This document shows, in pieces, positions 50,178-58,365 of a DNA stretch of 64,000 nt (position 1 is the stretch's first letter; the number at the start of each line of letters is the position of its first letter). Both the position numbers and the translations under genes were made by a program. The notes beneath the pieces are model-generated. The model did no database searches. It was not told where the DNA came from and worked only from the letters and a program-made list of their open reading frames with translations. Source of the stretch: Actinobacillus genomosp. 1 (GTDB taxonomy: Bacteria > Pseudomonadota > Gammaproteobacteria > Enterobacterales > Pasteurellaceae). The stretch covers positions 1,915,001 to 1,979,000 of the forward strand of contig NZ_CP103834.1 of NCBI RefSeq assembly GCF_029774175.1, given 5' to 3'.

Positions 50178-50192
50178 CTTTTTATTATGTCT

Positions 50193-50228
50193 AAAAGCTC
50201 AAAGAAATCATGGTTTCTTTGGGCTTTT
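50193..50228 (+). terminator. Terminator of the amino-acid transporter operon
   Basis: AAAAGCTCAAAGAAA (50193-50207) pairs with TTTCTTTGGGCTTTT (50214-50228), with one G-T pair, and runs into T-rich sequence. Confidence 0.87.
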
Positions 50229-50306
50229 CTTTTGCTTCAAATTTACTTTGCGTTCACTAAAAGGTAAACTGGAATTTATATATAGAAATCAATAAGGTGA
50301 TTTTGA

Positions 50307-52376
50307 GTGACACAAGGTGCTATCACTAAATCGTTAATTTTCTCACGTGGGATTTTAAAGATTCCTCATTTAAATGCTTTCTTACATGATAGTGAGTTAA
50401 TCTCTTATTCTCCTTTGATGAAAATGGTGAGAGTGGATAACGTCATCGGTTGGGGGCTTCGTCCTTCAGCCGATAAAGCTCGTGCTTATGCCGAACAATA
50501 TCATCTTCCTTATATTGCATTAGAGGACGGTTTTTTACGTTCGCTTGGACTTGGCGTTATGGGTTATCCGCCTTTTTCTATCGTATATGACGATATTGGT
50601 ATTTATTACGATACGACCCGTCGCTCTCGTTTAGAGCTGCTGATCCTTAGCGCAAATTTTAGTGCAACCGAGCTCCAACAAGCGGAACAAGCCGTGCGGT
50701 TGATAGTTCGCCATCAGTTATCAAAATATAACCATAATCTTGATTATGTTGCATATGAACCTAAAACGACCGAGAGAGTATTGATTGTTGATCAAACTTT
50801 CGGTGATATGGCGGTAAAATATGGGCAGGCGAGCGAGCTTCATTTTAAACAAATGCTGGATACTGCAATTCGAGAAAATCCTTCCGCCGAAATTTGGGTT
50901 AAAACCCATCCTGATGTAATTAGCGGTAAGAAAAAAGGCTATTTAACCGATTTGCATAGCTACGGTAGTCAAATACGTTTATTTGCGGAAGACGTTAATC
51001 CTATCTCTCTGTTGAGTCAGGTTGATAAAGTGTATTGTGTCACTTCACAGATGGGGTTTGAGGCACTGTTATTAGGAAAAAAAGTCGTTACGTTTGGTAT
51101 TCCTTGGTTTGCCGGTTGGGGGATTACGGACGATAGACATCCGGATATAGATATTTTAAAACTTGAGCAGCGTCGTAAAAACCGTTCTTTTATTCAATTA
51201 TTTGCGGCAGCCTATCTGCAATATAGCCGTTATACTAATCCTTATACCGGTAAAGTCGGTACAATTTTTGATGTTATTGATTATCTGAGTAAGGCGAAAA
51301 TATTGAATCAACGTTTAGGCGGGCATCTCTATTGTATTGGAATGTCATTATGGAAACGAGCTGTGATTAAGCCGTTTTTCAATTTGCCTTTATGCCGGTT
51401 ACATTTTGTCGGCTCATTAAAAACGTTAGAAAAAAGAACGCTTGAAAAAGATGCTAAATTATTAATTTGGAGCCAAGGAAAACCGGAAGTGTTAGCTTAT
51501 TCTGAAAAGCATCATATTCCGCTTTTACGTATGGAAGACGGCTTTATTCGATCTGTCGGTCTGGGATCTAATTTAGTTGCACCGTTATCATTGGTGATTG
51601 ATGATTTAGGCATTTATTTTAATGCGCAAACATCTTCTCGTTTAGAAGAGATTTTATTGCATCAAGAATTTAGTGAACAGGATTTGGCGTTAGCCGGAAA
51701 GCTAAAAGCGCGTTTAATTGAGGCGAATATCGGCAAATATAATGTGGGAAATGCCGGTTTTCAGCTGAATATTACGGATAAACGTACTATTTTAGTACCC
51801 GGTCAGGTTGAAGATGATGCCTCCATTCGTTTCGGTTCTCCGGAAATTAATAAAAATCTGGATTTGCTCCGTAAAGTTCGAGAGTTGAATCCCGATGCAT
51901 ATATCATTTATAAACCGCATCCGGATGTTGTGAGTGGAAATCGACAAGGTCATATACCTACAGAACAAGCGGTCAAATTTGCCGATGATATTGTCGAAAG
52001 TGCAAATATTTTAGACTGTATCAATCAAGTTGATGAAGTGCATACGATGACATCATTGGCTGGTTTTGAAGCATTATTACGTGGGAAAATCGTACATTGC
52101 TACGGATTACCTTTTTATTCGAATTGGGGACTAACCGAAGATTATCTCTTACTGGAGCGTCGCAGCAGAAAACTGTGTTTGGAAGAGCTTATTTCTGCGG
52201 TGCTGGTATATTATCCCCAATATGTGAATCCGAACGATGCTACGATTATTAATGCGGAACAAGCAATTGAAATTTTACAACAACAAAAACAGCAACTATC
52301 ACATAGCGGTATTAAACGTCCGTGGATAGCGAAACAGTTTGGTAAACTAAAACAGCTTTATCGAGCATTAAGATAA
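50307..52376 (+). CDS. kpsC: Capsule lipid-linker beta-Kdo transferase KpsC (LipA/PhyA type)
   Basis: 689 residues from a GTG start preceded by AATAAGG. Two homologous halves: DGFLRSLGLG (about 74-83) and DGFIRSVGLG (about 410-419); KTHPDVISGKKKGYL and KPHPDVVSGNRQGHI; QMGFEALLLGKKVVTFGIPWFAGWG and LAGFEALLRGKIVHCYGLPFYSNWG. KpsC adds Kdo units that join group 2-type capsule to phosphatidylglycerol, at the cytoplasmic face. It is known as LipA or PhyA in Pasteurellaceae. An uptake signal lies inside at 51965. The capsule polymerase and export genes are not in this window. Confidence 0.93.
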   Translation: MTQGAITKSLIFSRGILKIPHLNAFLHDSELISYSPLMKMVRVDNVIGWGLRPSADKARAYAEQYHLPYIALEDGFLRSLGLGVMGYPPFSIVYDDIGIYYDTTRRSRLELLILSANFSATELQQAEQAVRLIVRHQLSKYNHNLDYVAYEPKTTERVLIVDQTFGDMAVKYGQASELHFKQMLDTAIRENPSAEIWVKTHPDVISGKKKGYLTDLHSYGSQIRLFAEDVNPISLLSQVDKVYCVTSQMGFEALLLGKKVVTFGIPWFAGWGITDDRHPDIDILKLEQRRKNRSFIQLFAAAYLQYSRYTNPYTGKVGTIFDVIDYLSKAKILNQRLGGHLYCIGMSLWKRAVIKPFFNLPLCRLHFVGSLKTLEKRTLEKDAKLLIWSQGKPEVLAYSEKHHIPLLRMEDGFIRSVGLGSNLVAPLSLVIDDLGIYFNAQTSSRLEEILLHQEFSEQDLALAGKLKARLIEANIGKYNVGNAGFQLNITDKRTILVPGQVEDDASIRFGSPEINKNLDLLRKVRELNPDAYIIYKPHPDVVSGNRQGHIPTEQAVKFADDIVESANILDCINQVDEVHTMTSLAGFEALLRGKIVHCYGLPFYSNWGLTEDYLLLERRSRKLCLEELISAVLVYYPQYVNPNDATIINAEQAIEILQQQKQQLSHSGIKRPWIAKQFGKLKQLYRALR

Positions 52377-52398
52377 GAATTTTTGAAGAGTATTACTT

Positions 52399-53619
52399 AT
52401 GATTAGTCATTATTTAGATGATTTGATTGAAAGTTCGGAGCGAATATTATTATTACAAGGTCCGATAGGTTCTTTTTTTACCGAGCTATCGGAATGGCTG
52501 AGAACTCAAAATAAAACGGTCTTTAAAATTAATTTAAATGCCGGAGATGAATATTTTTATCCGAATACGATTTTAAATACGTTCGCTTATCGTGACAGTT
52601 TAGAAAATTTTCGTCATTATTTAGTTAATTTTTGCCAAACGTATCATATTGATAGTATTGTTTGTTTCGGCGATAACCGTAAGTATCACAAAATAGCAAA
52701 AGAAGTTTGCCAACATTTAACGGTAAGTTTTTGGGCGTTTGAAGAAGGATATTTTCGCCCTAATTACGTTACCTTTGAAAAAACGGGAGTGAATGCTTAT
52801 TCTCCGATTCCATGTGAGGCACAGTATTTCAGACAATTTGAGGAATTGCCGGAGCCGGAAAAACCGCAACATGTTGCAAAAGGATTTTGTCCGATGGCAA
52901 AACTGGCAATCAAATATTATGTGTCGGCCTATTATCGCCGCCGTTATTATCCGAAATATCGCCATCATCGCCTCCTAAATGTGATGTATTATGTGAAACT
53001 ATGGTCGATATCCGGCGTGAAGCGTTTATATTACTATTTGTATGATTGGAATTTCGCTAAACGGGTGGCAAAAGGCGAGTTCGGCGATTTTTTTATTTTA
53101 CCGCTCCAAGTTTACGACGATAGCCAAATTTTAGTCCATAGCGATTATCCGAGTGTAGAGGCAGTGTTACGAGAAGTATTGTCATCATTTGCAACGAGCG
53201 CTCCCGAACATTTACGCTTGATTATAAAGCATCACCCGATGGATCGCGGTTTTATTGATTACGGTACAGTGATTGATGAATATATTGCGCAATATCCTGC
53301 GCTGAAAAAACGAATTTATTATATTCACGATGTGCCGATGCCGGTTTTCTTACGTTACGGTAAGGGAATGGTGACGCTGAATAGTACCAGCGGTATATCT
53401 GCGTTATTGCACAATATGCCGGTAAAAATATTAGGACGAGCTAATTATGACTTTGCCGGGCTGACCTATCAAGGCAGTTTAGATGACTTTTGGGCAAATC
53501 CGGAAAAACCGGATGACGGATTATTTAATGCTTACCGAAAATTTCATTTACATAAAACGCATATTAACGGTAGCTTCTATAACAAGGTGATTTTGCGTTA
53601 TCCATATAATCAAAGTTAA
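52399..53619 (+). CDS. kpsS: Capsule lipid-linker Kdo transferase KpsS (LipB/PhyB type)
   Basis: 406 residues. KpsS adds the first Kdo to phosphatidylglycerol as the start of the capsule anchor. Family features are VCFGDNRKYHKIAKEVCQHLTVSFWAFEEGYFRPNYVTFEKTGVNAYSPIP (about 90-142), then FILPLQVYDDSQILVHSDYPSVEAVLREVL, IIKHHPMDRGFIDY and MVTLNSTSGISALLHNMPVKILGRANYDFAGLTYQG. It lies 22 bases after kpsC and ends at a bidirectional terminator. Normal length for LipB/PhyB. Confidence 0.93.
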   Translation: MISHYLDDLIESSERILLLQGPIGSFFTELSEWLRTQNKTVFKINLNAGDEYFYPNTILNTFAYRDSLENFRHYLVNFCQTYHIDSIVCFGDNRKYHKIAKEVCQHLTVSFWAFEEGYFRPNYVTFEKTGVNAYSPIPCEAQYFRQFEELPEPEKPQHVAKGFCPMAKLAIKYYVSAYYRRRYYPKYRHHRLLNVMYYVKLWSISGVKRLYYYLYDWNFAKRVAKGEFGDFFILPLQVYDDSQILVHSDYPSVEAVLREVLSSFATSAPEHLRLIIKHHPMDRGFIDYGTVIDEYIAQYPALKKRIYYIHDVPMPVFLRYGKGMVTLNSTSGISALLHNMPVKILGRANYDFAGLTYQGSLDDFWANPEKPDDGLFNAYRKFHLHKTHINGSFYNKVILRYPYNQS

Positions 53620-53661
53620 ATGGTAAGCGGTTATTTTTTCGCTATTTTCTGCAATTATAAT

Positions 53662-53699
53662 AAAAAAGACTGCGTAATGGATTTTACGCAGTCTTTTTT
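53662..53699. terminator. Bidirectional terminator between kpsS and the outer-membrane protein gene
   Basis: AAAAAAGACTGCGTAA / TTACGCAGTCTTTTTT, a 16-base stem with A and T runs on its two sides, between convergent genes. Confidence 0.92.
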
Positions 53700-53712
53700 G
53701 TTATATGAAAAG

Positions 53713-54675
53713 TTAAAAAATCACTTCTAAACGCATAAAGGTATTGATGAAATGATTACGGTCTTTGTCTTTATCGTTATAGAAGCTGATTTCCGGTTGA
53801 ATAAACACCCAATTACGGAAAATCGGTTGGCGATAGCTGATAAATGGTCCGTAAGTGTTAAATTTTGAGTAACCTTTATCAAAACGTCCGCCCATAAAGA
53901 TACCGTAGCTTAAACGTTTAAGCGGGGTAAAGTTATGCTGACGATAAAAGCTGTTTCCCCAGCCGGTTTCTTCATCCACATCATGTGTATATTGTAGGAA
54001 TGTGTGGTTCATAATGAAGGTGTTTTCGCTATCAATATAACGATTTTCTAAATTGGTACGCAGGTAATGTTTACTATTGGTGCCGTAACGATAAATTTGT
54101 TCTAAACGAGTACCGAAATTATCGGTAATATCCCAAGTTTTACTTAAACGCAAACGTCCGAAAATATCACCGCCCGAACGTAAACCGCCGTCCAAATCGC
54201 TTTCAATGCCTAAACGCTTAATCTCATTTGACCAACGTAAACCGATAGAGGCGTTATCATTACGTGCTTGGCGGCTGTCATAATTACGATCACGCGGTAA
54301 ATTACGGTAATTTTGCCCTACATGGTTTTTATCGCGCGCTTGGTTTTCCAAATCTTCATCACCGAATACCACACTCACGTGTTTTTTCAGTACCGGTAAT
54401 CTGATTTTACCTCGCACACGCGGTTTATAGGAAAAACGGTCGTGTTTATTCCATTGGTTGTCTAACATCACCCGTAAACTTGCCGATGCCGGTTTATTCG
54501 GATCGGTTTCTCCCAGCCAGTCGTTGATACCGTTTGACCAGTCGTGTAATTTAGTACGAACCGAATTACGTTGCTGATCCGCCCAAGTATTTTCGGTTTG
54601 ATCGGTTTCATTCGCAAGAGCGGGAATTGAAAGAGTGGTAAATAATGCGATGCATGTAAGTTTGAAATGTTTCAT
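53713..54675 (-). CDS. Predicted outer-membrane beta-barrel protein, function unknown
   Basis: 320 residues from the ATG at 54673-54675 (MKHFKLTCIALFTTLSIPALA, a signal peptide). An upstream ATG at 54744 would put 23 residues in front of the signal peptide and is rejected. The mature protein alternates polar and aromatic residues in short strands (ASIGLRWSNEIKRLGIESDLDGGLRSG; YGPFISYRQPIFRNWVFIQPEISFY) and ends in phenylalanine (MRLEVIF), as outer-membrane barrels do. I do not recognise a named family. It stands alone between two convergent or divergent units. Confidence 0.75.
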   Translation of the reverse strand: MKHFKLTCIALFTTLSIPALANETDQTENTWADQQRNSVRTKLHDWSNGINDWLGETDPNKPASASLRVMLDNQWNKHDRFSYKPRVRGKIRLPVLKKHVSVVFGDEDLENQARDKNHVGQNYRNLPRDRNYDSRQARNDNASIGLRWSNEIKRLGIESDLDGGLRSGGDIFGRLRLSKTWDITDNFGTRLEQIYRYGTNSKHYLRTNLENRYIDSENTFIMNHTFLQYTHDVDEETGWGNSFYRQHNFTPLKRLSYGIFMGGRFDKGYSKFNTYGPFISYRQPIFRNWVFIQPEISFYNDKDKDRNHFINTFMRLEVIF

Positions 54676-54800
54676 ATGCGTGATCTTCATTCGGAAATTT
54701 GAGGTTATCATAATCCAAATTCGTCGGTGATTCAAAAAATACATTTTATTTTGGCTAATTACAGCCGATTATTTGATTAGCTCATTAAATGCATAATTTA

Positions 54801-54813
54801 TGAATTTATTTCA
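54801..54813. promoter_or_regulatory. MetR-type box upstream of mesX
   Basis: TGAA-TTTAT-TTCA, a perfect match to the MetR consensus TGAANNTNNTTCA, inside the longer palindrome TTATGAA-TTTAT-TTCATAA (54798-54816). It lies 97 bases before the mesX start. MetR activates methionine synthase genes in enterics. Confidence 0.7.
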
Positions 54814-54912
54814 TAATTTTTAATAAAATGTTTCATTTTTATTCATAATTGATTTGCGCTAGATTATCTCTATTGAGGATTCGTAATGAAATTTAATACG
54901 GAGGTAATAATT

Positions 54913-55890
54913 ATGAATATTCCATTCCACTACAACATTAAAACACTGAGGTTTGATGAGGAATATGAACCTAGTCGAAGCACACGTTTAACAACCAATT
55001 TTGCTAACTTGGCTCGAGGTGAACATCGTCAGAAAAATTTACATAACACTTTGCGTATGATTAACAACCGTTTTAATGATCTCGCCCATTGGGATAACCC
55101 GAAAAATGATCGTTATGCGGTTGAGGTTGAAATTGTGTCTGCGGATATTGTGATTGAAGGCCAAGAAGAGCATTTCCCTGCGATTGAAATGCTAAAAACC
55201 TACATTGTGGATAAGCACACAAATCAACGTATTGATGGCATTGTTGGCAATAGTTTCTCATCTTATGTACGCGATTATGATTTTAGTGTCTGGCTGATCA
55301 ACCATAATAAAAACCAAGAAAAATTTAGTGCGCCCGCTAATTATGGTGAGTTGCACGGTAAATTGTTCAAATTATTAGCCGATTCAGAAGCTTATCAACA
55401 AATTTCGGCTAAAGCACCTGTATTCTGCTTAAGCGTAGCGAGTACCCGTACTTATACGCAAACCACTAACCACCATCCTATTTTAGGTACGGAATATACT
55501 CAAAACGCTTATTCATTAACAGATGATTACTTTGCGAAAATGGGAATGAAAGTTCGCTACTTTATGCCGCCTAAATCGGTTGCCCCGTATGCATTTTATT
55601 TTACCAGCGATTTGTTGAACGATTACTCTAATTTAGAGTTAATCGGCTTAATCAGCACAATGGAAACCTTCCAAAAAATCTATCGTCCGGAAATTTACAA
55701 CGCTAACTCGGTTGCAGGACAAGTATATCAACCAAGTTTAACTTACCAAGATTATTCATTGACCACCATTGAATATGACCGTGAAGAACGTACGCAATTA
55801 GCGATTAAACAAGGCGAATTTACCAATGAATACTTTATCAAACCGTATCGTGAATTACTGGCTAATTGGGCAAAAACAGAAGTAATTTAA
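54913..55890 (+). CDS. mesX: DUF1852 protein, MesX partner of methionine synthase MesD
   Basis: 325 residues from the ATG at 54913 behind a GGAGG ribosome-binding site (54900-54904); an ATG at 54886 lies upstream of that site. DUF1852-type sequence: MNIPFHYNIKTLRFDEEYEPSRSTRLTTNFANLARG and RQKNLHNTLRMINNRFNDLAHWDNPKNDRY. As I recall, DUF1852 proteins (MesX) are needed by the MesD class of folate-independent methionine synthases, which need oxygen. Here it sits 18 bases before exactly such a core-MetE gene, supporting the same job. The biochemical role of MesX is not settled. Confidence 0.85.
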   Translation: MNIPFHYNIKTLRFDEEYEPSRSTRLTTNFANLARGEHRQKNLHNTLRMINNRFNDLAHWDNPKNDRYAVEVEIVSADIVIEGQEEHFPAIEMLKTYIVDKHTNQRIDGIVGNSFSSYVRDYDFSVWLINHNKNQEKFSAPANYGELHGKLFKLLADSEAYQQISAKAPVFCLSVASTRTYTQTTNHHPILGTEYTQNAYSLTDDYFAKMGMKVRYFMPPKSVAPYAFYFTSDLLNDYSNLELIGLISTMETFQKIYRPEIYNANSVAGQVYQPSLTYQDYSLTTIEYDREERTQLAIKQGEFTNEYFIKPYRELLANWAKTEVI

Positions 55891-55908
55891 TAAGTTAAAG
55901 AGAATTTT

Positions 55909-56943
55909 ATGAAAACATTATTACCAACCTCAACCGCCGGCAGTTTACCGAAGCCATCTTGGATCGCCGAACCGGAAAAATTATGGTCGGAATGGAAATT
56001 AACCGGTGATGATTTACTGCAAGCAAAACGTGATGCGTTACTTGTCTCATTACAGGAACAAATTCAAGCGGGCATTGATATTGTGAGTGACGGTGAGCAA
56101 ACTCGCCAACATTTTGTGACGACCTTTATTGAACATTTAGAGGGTGTGGATTTTACCAAACGTGAAATTGTGCGAATCCGTAACCGCTATGATGCCAGTG
56201 TGCCAAGCGTAGTCGGAGCCGTACACCGCCCCAAACCGGTTTTTGTTGAAGATGCTAAATTTTTACGCGCTCATACCGATCGCCCTATTAAATGGGCATT
56301 ACCGGGTCCAATGACGATGATTGATACGCTATATGACGGACATTACAAGAGCCGTGAGAAATTAGCATGGGAATTTGCCACTATTCTTAATCAAGAAGCA
56401 AAAGAATTAGAAGCAGCCGGTGTAGATATTATTCAGTTTGATGAACCGGCATTTAATGTATTTTTTGATGAAGTAAACGATTGGGGCGTTGCAGCGTTAG
56501 AGCGTGCCATCGAAGGCTTAAAATGCGAAACAGCGGTACATATTTGCTATGGTTACGGTATTAAAGCCAATACCGATTGGAAAAAAACATTAGGTTCGGA
56601 ATGGCGTCAATATGAAGAAAGCTTCCCTAAACTACAAAAATCAAACATCGATATTATTTCTTTAGAGTGCCAAAACTCTCGTGTACCGATGGATTTAATC
56701 GAGTTGGTACGTGGTAAAAAAGTGATGGTAGGCGCAATTGATGTCGCTACTAACGAGATTGAAACGCCGGAACAAGTGGCGGATACTTTAAGAAAAGCTT
56801 TACAGTTCGTTGATGCAGATAAACTTTACCCTAGCACAAACTGCGGTATGACACCGTTATCTCGCCAAGTTGCTCGTGGCAAATTGCAAGCCTTAAGCGC
56901 GGGGGCTGAGATTGTTCGTCAAGAAATTCCGGCTACAAAATAA
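55909..56943 (+). CDS. mesD: Core-MetE methionine synthase, MesD class
   Basis: 344 residues, about half of full MetE: only the C-terminal catalytic barrel is present. Motifs: LPTSTAGSLPKPSW (4-17), VSDGEQTRQHFVTTFIEHLEGVDF, ALPGPMTMIDTLYDGHY, IIQFDEPAFNVFFDEV (about 178-193). Probable zinc ligands lie in AVHICYGYG (His, Cys; about 211-219), the Glu of SLECQNSR and STNCGMTPLSRQ (Cys). The folate-binding N-terminal half is absent. In the MesD class the methyl donor is not 5-methyl-tetrahydrofolate and is still unknown. Co-transcribed with mesX. Confidence 0.88.
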   Translation: MKTLLPTSTAGSLPKPSWIAEPEKLWSEWKLTGDDLLQAKRDALLVSLQEQIQAGIDIVSDGEQTRQHFVTTFIEHLEGVDFTKREIVRIRNRYDASVPSVVGAVHRPKPVFVEDAKFLRAHTDRPIKWALPGPMTMIDTLYDGHYKSREKLAWEFATILNQEAKELEAAGVDIIQFDEPAFNVFFDEVNDWGVAALERAIEGLKCETAVHICYGYGIKANTDWKKTLGSEWRQYEESFPKLQKSNIDIISLECQNSRVPMDLIELVRGKKVMVGAIDVATNEIETPEQVADTLRKALQFVDADKLYPSTNCGMTPLSRQVARGKLQALSAGAEIVRQEIPATK

Positions 56944-56953
56944 GGCATAAATA

Positions 56954-56989
56954 AAAATCCTCGTGCTTGGATATATTCACGAGGATTTT
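56954..56989. terminator. mesXD terminator
   Basis: AAAATCCTCGTG (56954-56965) pairs with CACGAGGATTTT (56978-56989). It lies between convergent mesD and ulaD and can act on both. Confidence 0.87.
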
Positions 56990-57034
56990 AATCTTTGAAC
57001 AAGCGTTATTCATAGCAAAAAATTTCCACAAATC

Positions 57035-57044
57035 GACCGCTTGT
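57035..57044 (-). repeat. DNA uptake signal sequence
   Basis: GACCGCTTGT, the complement of ACAAGCGGTC. With ACAAGCG at about 56999 it forms an inverted pair downstream of ulaD. Confidence 0.78.
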
Positions 57045-57067
57045 ATGCTTTAACGTAACACTAAATA

Positions 57068-57748
57068 TTACGCCCAATATTTATCAATTTCAGCACGAAT
57101 CGCTTCGGCGGTTTGTTTACCCTTTTCACCGACTAAAGCACGACCGGCAATAAATGCTTTGGCGTTTTTAATTTCTTTAAATAAATGAATTTCTTCCGGT
57201 ACGATACCACCGGTAATCGATAGTTCTAAACCAAGTGCTGAAAGTTGTTTCATTAATTCGACATCTTCCGCCGTCCAACCTTTACCTGCCAATTCCGCAT
57301 CGCGAGAACGGTGGTAAATCGCTTGTTTTACGCCTAATTCAACCCATTCTTTCGCATCTTTTTCTACCGTCCAGTTACCGTAGATTTCAATTTGGATTTC
57401 TTTCTTCACTTTTAATTCCGGATGTGCCGCATTGAAGTCGTCCGCTACTTTCTTACACGCCGCTTTGGTTGCCGGATGTGCCGCTGCTGAAACGGTCAGC
57501 CAGTCTGCGCCCGCTTCGAATGCCATTTTCGCTAAAATCGCACCGCCGTCAGTAGTTTTTAAATCACATACGATAATATGATTCGGATGTAGCGCACGTA
57601 AGGTGGAAACCGCTTTCATCCCTTCCGCACAAGCAAGAATCGTACCGCACTCAATAATTTCTACTACGCTTTCCGCTTGTTTCGCATCCGCAACCGCTTT
57701 TTCTAAACTTAATGAATCTAATGCAATTTGGAGTAATGGTTTTGACAT
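57068..57748 (-). CDS. ulaD: 3-keto-L-gulonate-6-phosphate decarboxylase
   Basis: 226 residues. It decarboxylates 3-keto-L-gulonate-6-phosphate to L-xylulose-5-phosphate in ascorbate breakdown. OMP-decarboxylase superfamily: LQIALDSLSLEKAVADA (5-21), IVCDLKTTDGGAILAKMAFEAGADWLTVSAAA (about 58-89, with the D-x-K-x-x-D motif), and SITGGIVPEEIHLFKEIKNAKAFIAGRALVG. Last of the minus-strand ula genes; 72 bases after ulaC with a CTCTCTCCC/GGGAGA palindrome in the gap. Confidence 0.96.
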   Translation of the reverse strand: MSKPLLQIALDSLSLEKAVADAKQAESVVEIIECGTILACAEGMKAVSTLRALHPNHIIVCDLKTTDGGAILAKMAFEAGADWLTVSAAAHPATKAACKKVADDFNAAHPELKVKKEIQIEIYGNWTVEKDAKEWVELGVKQAIYHRSRDAELAGKGWTAEDVELMKQLSALGLELSITGGIVPEEIHLFKEIKNAKAFIAGRALVGEKGKQTAEAIRAEIDKYWA

Positions 57749-57789
57749 ATTTTGTTCCTTTTACGAATTTTTAAATGGTACTTTATTCC

Positions 57790-57818
57790 TCTCTCCCGCA
57801 AGCAGAGAGTGGGAGAAT
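57790..57818. repeat. Intercistronic palindrome between ulaC and ulaD
   Basis: TCTCTCCC...GAGAGTGGGAGA imperfect inverted repeat, related in sequence to the fucI-fucK palindrome at 40774-40796. Probably an mRNA processing or stability hairpin. Confidence 0.55.
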
Positions 57819-57820
57819 TT

Positions 57821-58288
57821 CTAGCCAGCTAATGCCTGATCAATCACCGCATAAATATCTTCTTTGGTTTGACAACGTAAGATTTTGGCTAAATCTACTC
57901 CGGTATCGCTGTCCGGATCATCCAAGACTTGGGTAATTTCCATTAAACCTTCCATATGTTTATCCGAATCGCTGCCAGCAAGGGTAACCAATACCGAAAC
58001 CGGTTCGTCTTCGCCGTCGAAGGTAATCGGTTCCGCTAAAGTAACTAAAGCGAACGATGTTTTAATTACTCCTTCTTCCGGACGTGAGTGAGGCATCGCC
58101 AAACCCGGTGCAAGAATGATATAAGGCCCCATTTTTTCGATATTTTCAATAATACTGGTGTAATAACGAGGTTCAATCGCACCTGATTTTTCTAATAAAT
58201 CCGTACCTAGTTTGATCGCCGCTTTCCAGTCCGCCGCACGTTGATTTAAAAGGATTGAATTATTTTCGATAAGCGATTCTTTTAACAT
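57821..58288 (-). CDS. ulaC: Ascorbate PTS component IIA
   Basis: 155 residues. Mannitol/fructose-type IIA domain with the phosphorylated histidine at residue 67 in LAPGLAMPHSRPEEGV. It passes phosphate to the IIB domain of the upstream protein for ascorbate uptake. It lies 77 bases after the ulaAB stop, with a hairpin in the gap. Confidence 0.95.
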   Translation of the reverse strand: MLKESLIENNSILLNQRAADWKAAIKLGTDLLEKSGAIEPRYYTSIIENIEKMGPYIILAPGLAMPHSRPEEGVIKTSFALVTLAEPITFDGEDEPVSVLVTLAGSDSDKHMEGLMEITQVLDDPDSDTGVDLAKILRCQTKEDIYAVIDQALAG

Positions 58289-58337
58289 AGCTTTGCTTCC
58301 TTTAAGTTGGATAAGTTTAATTTAATCGGAAATAAAC

Positions 58338-58357
58338 CCGCCTCCATTAAGAGGCGG
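58338..58357. repeat. Hairpin between ulaAB and ulaC
   Basis: CCGCCTC-CATTAA-GAGGCGG, a perfect seven-base stem 8 bases after the ulaAB stop codon on the minus strand. Without a T run it may stabilise the membrane-protein part of the message. Confidence 0.6.
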
Positions 58358-58365
58358 ATGTCAGA

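Noticed and set aside
50307..52376. kpsC considered as two fused or duplicated genes
   Set aside because: The two similar halves are the normal KpsC architecture; the reading frame is continuous and the length is typical.
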